Assembly: GCA_036274895.1 (NCBI GenBank) | Contig: DASUEU010000085.1 | Location: forward strand, 1-64,000 | Direction: 5' to 3' | Origin: CALMKX01 sp036274895 | GTDB taxonomy: Bacteria > Acidobacteriota > Thermoanaerobaculia > Multivoradales > SZUA-115 | DNA length: 64,000 nucleotides | Shown: one piece after another, positions 60,903 to 64,000 of the stretch | Position numbering within the stretch: position 1 is the first letter of the stretch | How the letters are laid out: the number at the start of each line of letters is the position of its first letter | Translations under genes and position numbers: made by a program | Notes under the pieces: model-generated | What the model was told of the DNA's origin: nothing | The model's database searches: none | What the model saw: the letters and a program-made list of their open reading frames with translations, nothing else

Positions 60903-62380
60903 GCCTCCCACTTCCTCACCCTGCCAACCCTACGGGGCTCGACGCCGTGGCCACGGGCCTCGGCGAGGAAGGCCTCCGCGTCTGCCGGCCGCACCAGGTA
61001 GAGCTGGTCCGGTCCATCGGGCTTGTGCTCGGGATCCTCGAGCTCCTGGGCCAGGCTCTCGAAGCGGGGCTGGTAGGCGGGCTCGAGGAAATAGGCGGGG
61101 GGTACCCGCCCGAGATGCAGCCACTCGATCTCAGCGTCGAGATAGACGCCGATGGTGTACCGCGGCCGTTCCGCCACCCACAGCACCTCCTGGGGCGGTG
61201 CGGGCGCCACGGCGCGGATCTCTCGGGCGAGAAGGCGGCCGTCCCGCTCGGTCTCGACCAGCGGGGAGACGGCTTTGAGGGCGACCAGGCCGAGGGCCCA
61301 GGCACCTAGCGCCCAACGCAGCCGCGGTCGTGCCGCGAGGTCGGCCGGCAGACGCCGCGCGAGCAGAAGCGAGGCTGCCGGCGCCAACGGCAAGAGATAG
61401 AGAGGTAGCCGCGAGCGAGCGGCGAAGAACACCATGAGGGGCAGGAGCAGCCACAGCAGGAGGAAGACCAGGCGATCATCCTCCAGGGCCCTCGCCCCTT
61501 CGGCCGGCTTTTTCCCGCGCCGGAAAAGCGTGAGCACCCCCGGGAAGGCGCCCAGGAGCAGTACCGGCAGGTAGGTCTTGAGGGCGTGGAGCAGGCCGGC
61601 GTTGCGGTTGAACTCCGGCGAAGCCATGCGGCCGACCACCTCCTTGCCGACCAGGTAGTCCACCAGGCCCGGCAAGCGGCTCATCTCGATCGCGAACCAG
61701 CCGAAAGCGACGGCCGTGAAGCCCACCACCGGCCCGGGGCGCAAGAGCGAGCCCACCGAGGAGCGACCTCCCCGCCAGCCGGTGAAGGCGAAGATCGCCA
61801 GCAGCGGCAACAGCGCCGGTGGCCCCTTGGTCAGAAAGGCGGCGCCGAAGGCCAGCCACATCAACCAGGCCGCGGCGTGGTCTTGGCGCCGCCCCCACCA
61901 ATGCTCGACGAAGGCGGCGACCCCGAGGGTCTCGAAGGCCGCGAGCACGGTATCCGTGGTCACCACGTTGGCGGCCACGAAGGGCAGGAGCGAGGTCGCC
62001 TGGATCACGGTGGCCAGATCCTCCCGGCCCGGTGCCAGGTGGCGAGCCATCCGCCGCACCAGCCAGGCCGCAGCCACGAAGGCCAGTGCGTTGGGCAGGC
62101 GCAGCGCCCACTCGTTGCGGCCGAAGATCGCCATCGAGCTCGCCAGCGACCAATAGAAGAGGGGGGGCTTGGTGGGGTGGATCACCTCGTGGTTGAGCGT
62201 GGGGGTGAGCCAATCCCCCGTGCGCAGCATGCGCAGGGCGACGATGGCGTAGCGGCCTTCGTCGGGATCGAAGAGTCCCCGCGCTCCCTGGAAAGCCAAG
62301 GCGAAGGCGAAGAGGAGCGCGAGCAGGGGGAGGGAGTGCCTCTGCCACGCCCCGCGATTAATTGGACTTACTGAATTCAT
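60890..62380 (-). CDS. ArnT/PMT-type membrane glycosyltransferase (GT83-like)
   Basis: A 496-residue inner-membrane protein with about ten transmembrane helices that transfers a sugar from a lipid carrier to lipid A, protein or another acceptor outside. The first loop has the catalytic Asp-Glu in FDPDEGRYAIVALRMLRTGD, followed by HPTKPPLFYWSLA. TKGPPALLPLLAIF is a further family hallmark. The C-terminal soluble part (about residues 380-496) includes YTIGVYLDAEIEWLH. ATG at 62380 is used; a TTG/GTG further upstream is less likely. The acceptor cannot be predicted. Confidence 0.88.
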   Translation of the reverse strand: MNSVSPINRGAWQRHSLPLLALLFAFALAFQGARGLFDPDEGRYAIVALRMLRTGDWLTPTLNHEVIHPTKPPLFYWSLASSMAIFGRNEWALRLPNALAFVAAAWLVRRMARHLAPGREDLATVIQATSLLPFVAANVVTTDTVLAAFETLGVAAFVEHWWGRRQDHAAAWLMWLAFGAAFLTKGPPALLPLLAIFAFTGWRGGRSSVGSLLRPGPVVGFTAVAFGWFAIEMSRLPGLVDYLVGKEVVGRMASPEFNRNAGLLHALKTYLPVLLLGAFPGVLTLFRRGKKPAEGARALEDDRLVFLLLWLLLPLMVFFAARSRLPLYLLPLAPAASLLLARRLPADLAARPRLRWALGAWALGLVALKAVSPLVETERDGRLLAREIRAVAPAPPQEVLWVAERPRYTIGVYLDAEIEWLHLGRVPPAYFLEPAYQPRFESLAQELEDPEHKPDGPDQLYLVRPADAEAFLAEARGHGVEPRRVGRVRKWEAYWL

Positions 62381-62472
62381 TGCAGATATCTCTTGGCGGC
62401 GCACCCACAGCCTGGAAACTAGAGCCACGAGATGAACAGCTCCTGAACGGAGATGGGATCGCGAGAGACTCG

Positions 62473-62497
62473 AAAAAAAATCTGACGCTCGAACGTC
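62473..62497 (-). terminator. Intrinsic terminator after the double-HTH gene
   Basis: On the minus strand GACGTTCGAGCGTC forms a short stem (GACG/CGTC plus a T-G pair, TCGA loop) followed by AGA and eight T. It lies 77 nt after the double-HTH gene stop. The eight-T run is unique in this GC-rich window. Confidence 0.65.
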
Positions 62498-62573
62498 CCT
62501 TCAGGACGAAGAGAGGAGCGCTCTCCCCGCCCCGAAGGGACTCGTCCCAGAGGCCAGACTTCAACGCCTCAGG

Positions 62574-63506
62574 CTACTTCTTGGCCCGGCGGCCGGCCGC
62601 GCGCTTGGCGGGACGGCCCGGCGGCCGGCCGGGACGCTTCGCAGCACGCTTGGCAGTGGTCTTGGCCTCGCGCAACCCGGCGGCGCTCCTGGCGGCTCGG
62701 GTCGCCGTCTTCGCAACTCGCCCGGCGGTCTTGGTGGCCCGACCGACGAGGCCGGCGAGCTTCTTCTCCCAACCCTGGAGGGTCTTCTCGACGCCTTTGT
62801 AAGCTTTCTCGAGCGCGGCCAACCGCTTCGTGAGATCGATCCCGCCCGCTGCAGCGCGCGCCGCACGAGCCGCAGGCTTCTTGGCGCCGGCCTTGCGGCC
62901 GCCACGCGGGCTCTCACTGCGCAACCGCTTGAACACGTCGATCGCTTCCGGATGGAACCGGCGCTTGCGGCCGGCACCGACGGAAGGCAGCTTCCTAGCG
63001 TGTGCCTTCACGTAGCGAACGAGGGTGGGATAGGAGATTCCGGTCTTCTTGCTGATCTCGGTCAAGGTGAGGAGACCGCTCGCGACCGCAGCAGAGGCGC
63101 GGGCCGCCAGGCTCTTGCCGCGAGCCGCGGGCTTGGCAGCGCTGCGCCGGGTCTTGGCTGCCGGCGCTGCGGCGGCCTTCTTCGCCACGCCGCGCTTCTT
63201 CGGCGGTGCCTGCTTCGCCGCGGCCGCCTTCTTTGCGGCAGGAGTGCGCTTCGCTGCCGCGGCAGCGCCCTTGCGGGGACGACCACGACGACCGACGTTC
63301 TCCTGCTTGATCTCTTCGAACACCGCCAGAGCGCTTTCGGGGAAACGCTGGCTGCGGCCCCTGCCCACGGACGGCAGTCGACCCTGGAATTGCTTCTTGT
63401 AACGCTGCAGGGTCGGCATCGAAATGCCGGTCTTCTTCGAGACTTCCGTCAGGGTCAACAACTTCGCCGCGGCCTGTTGGCTACCCTCCGCCGGCTGCTC
63501 GGCCAT
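62574..63506 (-). CDS. Double-HTH, AT-hook and histone-H1-like DNA-binding protein
   Basis: A 310-residue basic protein with two nearly parallel MerR/excisionase-like HTH modules: LLTLTEVSKKTGISMPTLQRY (residues 16-72; first 20 shown less one) and LLTLTEISKKTGISYPTL (145-201), each ending in a LPSVGxGR...RF block. Between them (73-144) is a Lys/Ala/Pro-rich H1-like linker with an AT-hook-like RRGRPRKG. A coiled-coil-like segment (LTKRLAALEKAYKGVEKTL, about 226-260) and a C-terminal AT-hook RPGRPPGRPAKR complete it. AAAGGAG precedes the ATG. It is probably a nucleoid-associated architectural protein; target and role are unknown. Confidence 0.82.
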   Translation of the reverse strand: MAEQPAEGSQQAAAKLLTLTEVSKKTGISMPTLQRYKKQFQGRLPSVGRGRSQRFPESALAVFEEIKQENVGRRGRPRKGAAAAAKRTPAAKKAAAAKQAPPKKRGVAKKAAAAPAAKTRRSAAKPAARGKSLAARASAAVASGLLTLTEISKKTGISYPTLVRYVKAHARKLPSVGAGRKRRFHPEAIDVFKRLRSESPRGGRKAGAKKPAARAARAAAGGIDLTKRLAALEKAYKGVEKTLQGWEKKLAGLVGRATKTAGRVAKTATRAARSAAGLREAKTTAKRAAKRPGRPPGRPAKRAAGRRAKK

Positions 63507-63605
63507 TTTGGTGCTCTCCTTTCCGATGTCAAAGGGATGGTTCCCAATTCATGCGCTCGATTATCGGAAAGCGTCACGCTCTTGTCAACCTGGTTCGTCT
63601 CCAGC

Positions 63606-64000
63606 TCAACGTAGTTTCTCGCCCCCACCGGTCCAGCGCTCGGATAGTGCGTCGCCGCAGAGGTTGAGTGCAAGAACCAGCAGGAAAATCGCCAGGCCGG
63701 GAAACAGGGCCACGTGCGGTGCATCGAGGAGATGCGAGCGACCGGCGTTGATCATCGAGCCCCACGATGCGGTCGGCGGCGGCACTCCCAAACCGAGGAA
63801 GGAAAGTGCCGCCTCGGCGACGATCGCGCCGGCCATGCCGAGTGTCGCCTGCACCAGCAGGATCGGCCAAACGTGCGGCAGCACGTGATGGAACAACACC
63901 CGCCAGCGAGCCAGCCCGGAGGCCCGTGCGGCGGCCACGAACTCGCGCGCGGTGATCGCCATCACCTGAGCGCGAACCAGCCGCGCCGTACCCACCCAAC
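63606..64000 (-). CDS. Peptide ABC transporter permease (DppC/OppC type), C-terminal part
   Basis: The gene runs off the window end; about 131 codons are visible. It contains the EAA loop EFVAAARASGLARWRVLFHH and the DppC marker AALSFLGLGVPPPTASWG, then a last helix FPGLAIFLLVLALNLCGDAL. It is not the missing ATPase of the 26-30 kb transporter but a second permease of the same kind, transcribed on the minus strand. Confidence 0.9.
   Translation of the reverse strand, partial: WVGTARLVRAQVMAITAREFVAAARASGLARWRVLFHHVLPHVWPILLVQATLGMAGAIVAEAALSFLGLGVPPPTASWGSMINAGRSHLLDAPHVALFPGLAIFLLVLALNLCGDALSERWTGGGEKLR

Overview
The window is a very GC-rich, densely packed chromosomal segment. It looks like a Gram-negative, most probably an Acidobacteriota (Thermoanaerobaculia- or Holophagae-like) bacterium. 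This is inferred from gene content: a futalosine-type menaquinone gene (mqnA), split glycine decarboxylase (gcvPA/gcvPB), an MglA GTPase, PilT, a Dch-like crotonase and many short secreted proteins of unknown function. I see no transposase, integrase, prophage or CRISPR array. Assignment to a phylum is inference only.

Layout. 1-8.4 kb (minus): mqnA (cut by the edge), rho, ysxC, then lon-clpX-clpP-tig headed by tRNA-Leu and tRNA-Lys with a clear promoter. 8.6-10 kb: small secreted protein, ThiS and a conserved unknown. 10.2-13.8 kb (plus): crotonase-thiolase-Dch-like hydratase-crotonase operon. 13.9-18.6 kb: HD-GYP membrane protein, a degenerate sigma-54 activator overlapping rsfS, then nadD, obgE, rpmA, rplU (minus, own promoter). 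18.6-21.4 kb: heme genes hemY/hemG-type and hemN. 21.5-25 kb: zinc-ribbon miniprotein, secreted protein, and a ketosynthase/chain-length-factor-like pair. 25-30 kb: histidine kinase and a divergent peptide ABC transporter without ATPase genes. 30.1-35.7 kb: queA, then gcvT-gcvH-gcvPA-gcvPB. 35.8-38.8 kb: Spy/CpxP-like protein and a PhoB/PhoR-type two-component pair. 39-42.6 kb: recX, pilT, a branched-chain aminotransferase, NTF2-like and membrane proteins.

42.7-46.6 kb is an accessory island. It holds decayed toxin and DUF1016 nuclease remnants around an intact Phd/YefM-like antitoxin, an unknown Pro/Ala-rich protein, a diverged fragment of rsmE, and a TetR-AhpD-PNPOx cassette with two identical operators. 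The intact rsmE marks its other boundary.

46.6-52.8 kb (minus): hrcA-grpE-dnaK-dnaJ-prmA-rsmE protein-quality-control operon. 52.9-64 kb: DUF2520-type oxidoreductase, Tat-exported vanadium haloperoxidase, MglA with a long C-terminal extension, nrdR, a second Lon, thiL, an ArnT/PMT-type glycosyltransferase, a chromatin-like double-HTH protein, and the edge of another peptide-transporter permease.

Cross-cutting observations. Short GTAGGGGC-ended palindromes sit at gene ends and often supply the stop codons; one appears to lie in frame inside queA. Several genes with no Shine-Dalgarno have a -10-like hexamer ending 6-8 nt before the start codon, which suggests leaderless mRNAs. The best candidates for undescribed biology are the double-HTH/AT-hook protein, the orphan ketosynthase pair, the degenerate sigma-54 activator and the 42.7-46.6 kb island.
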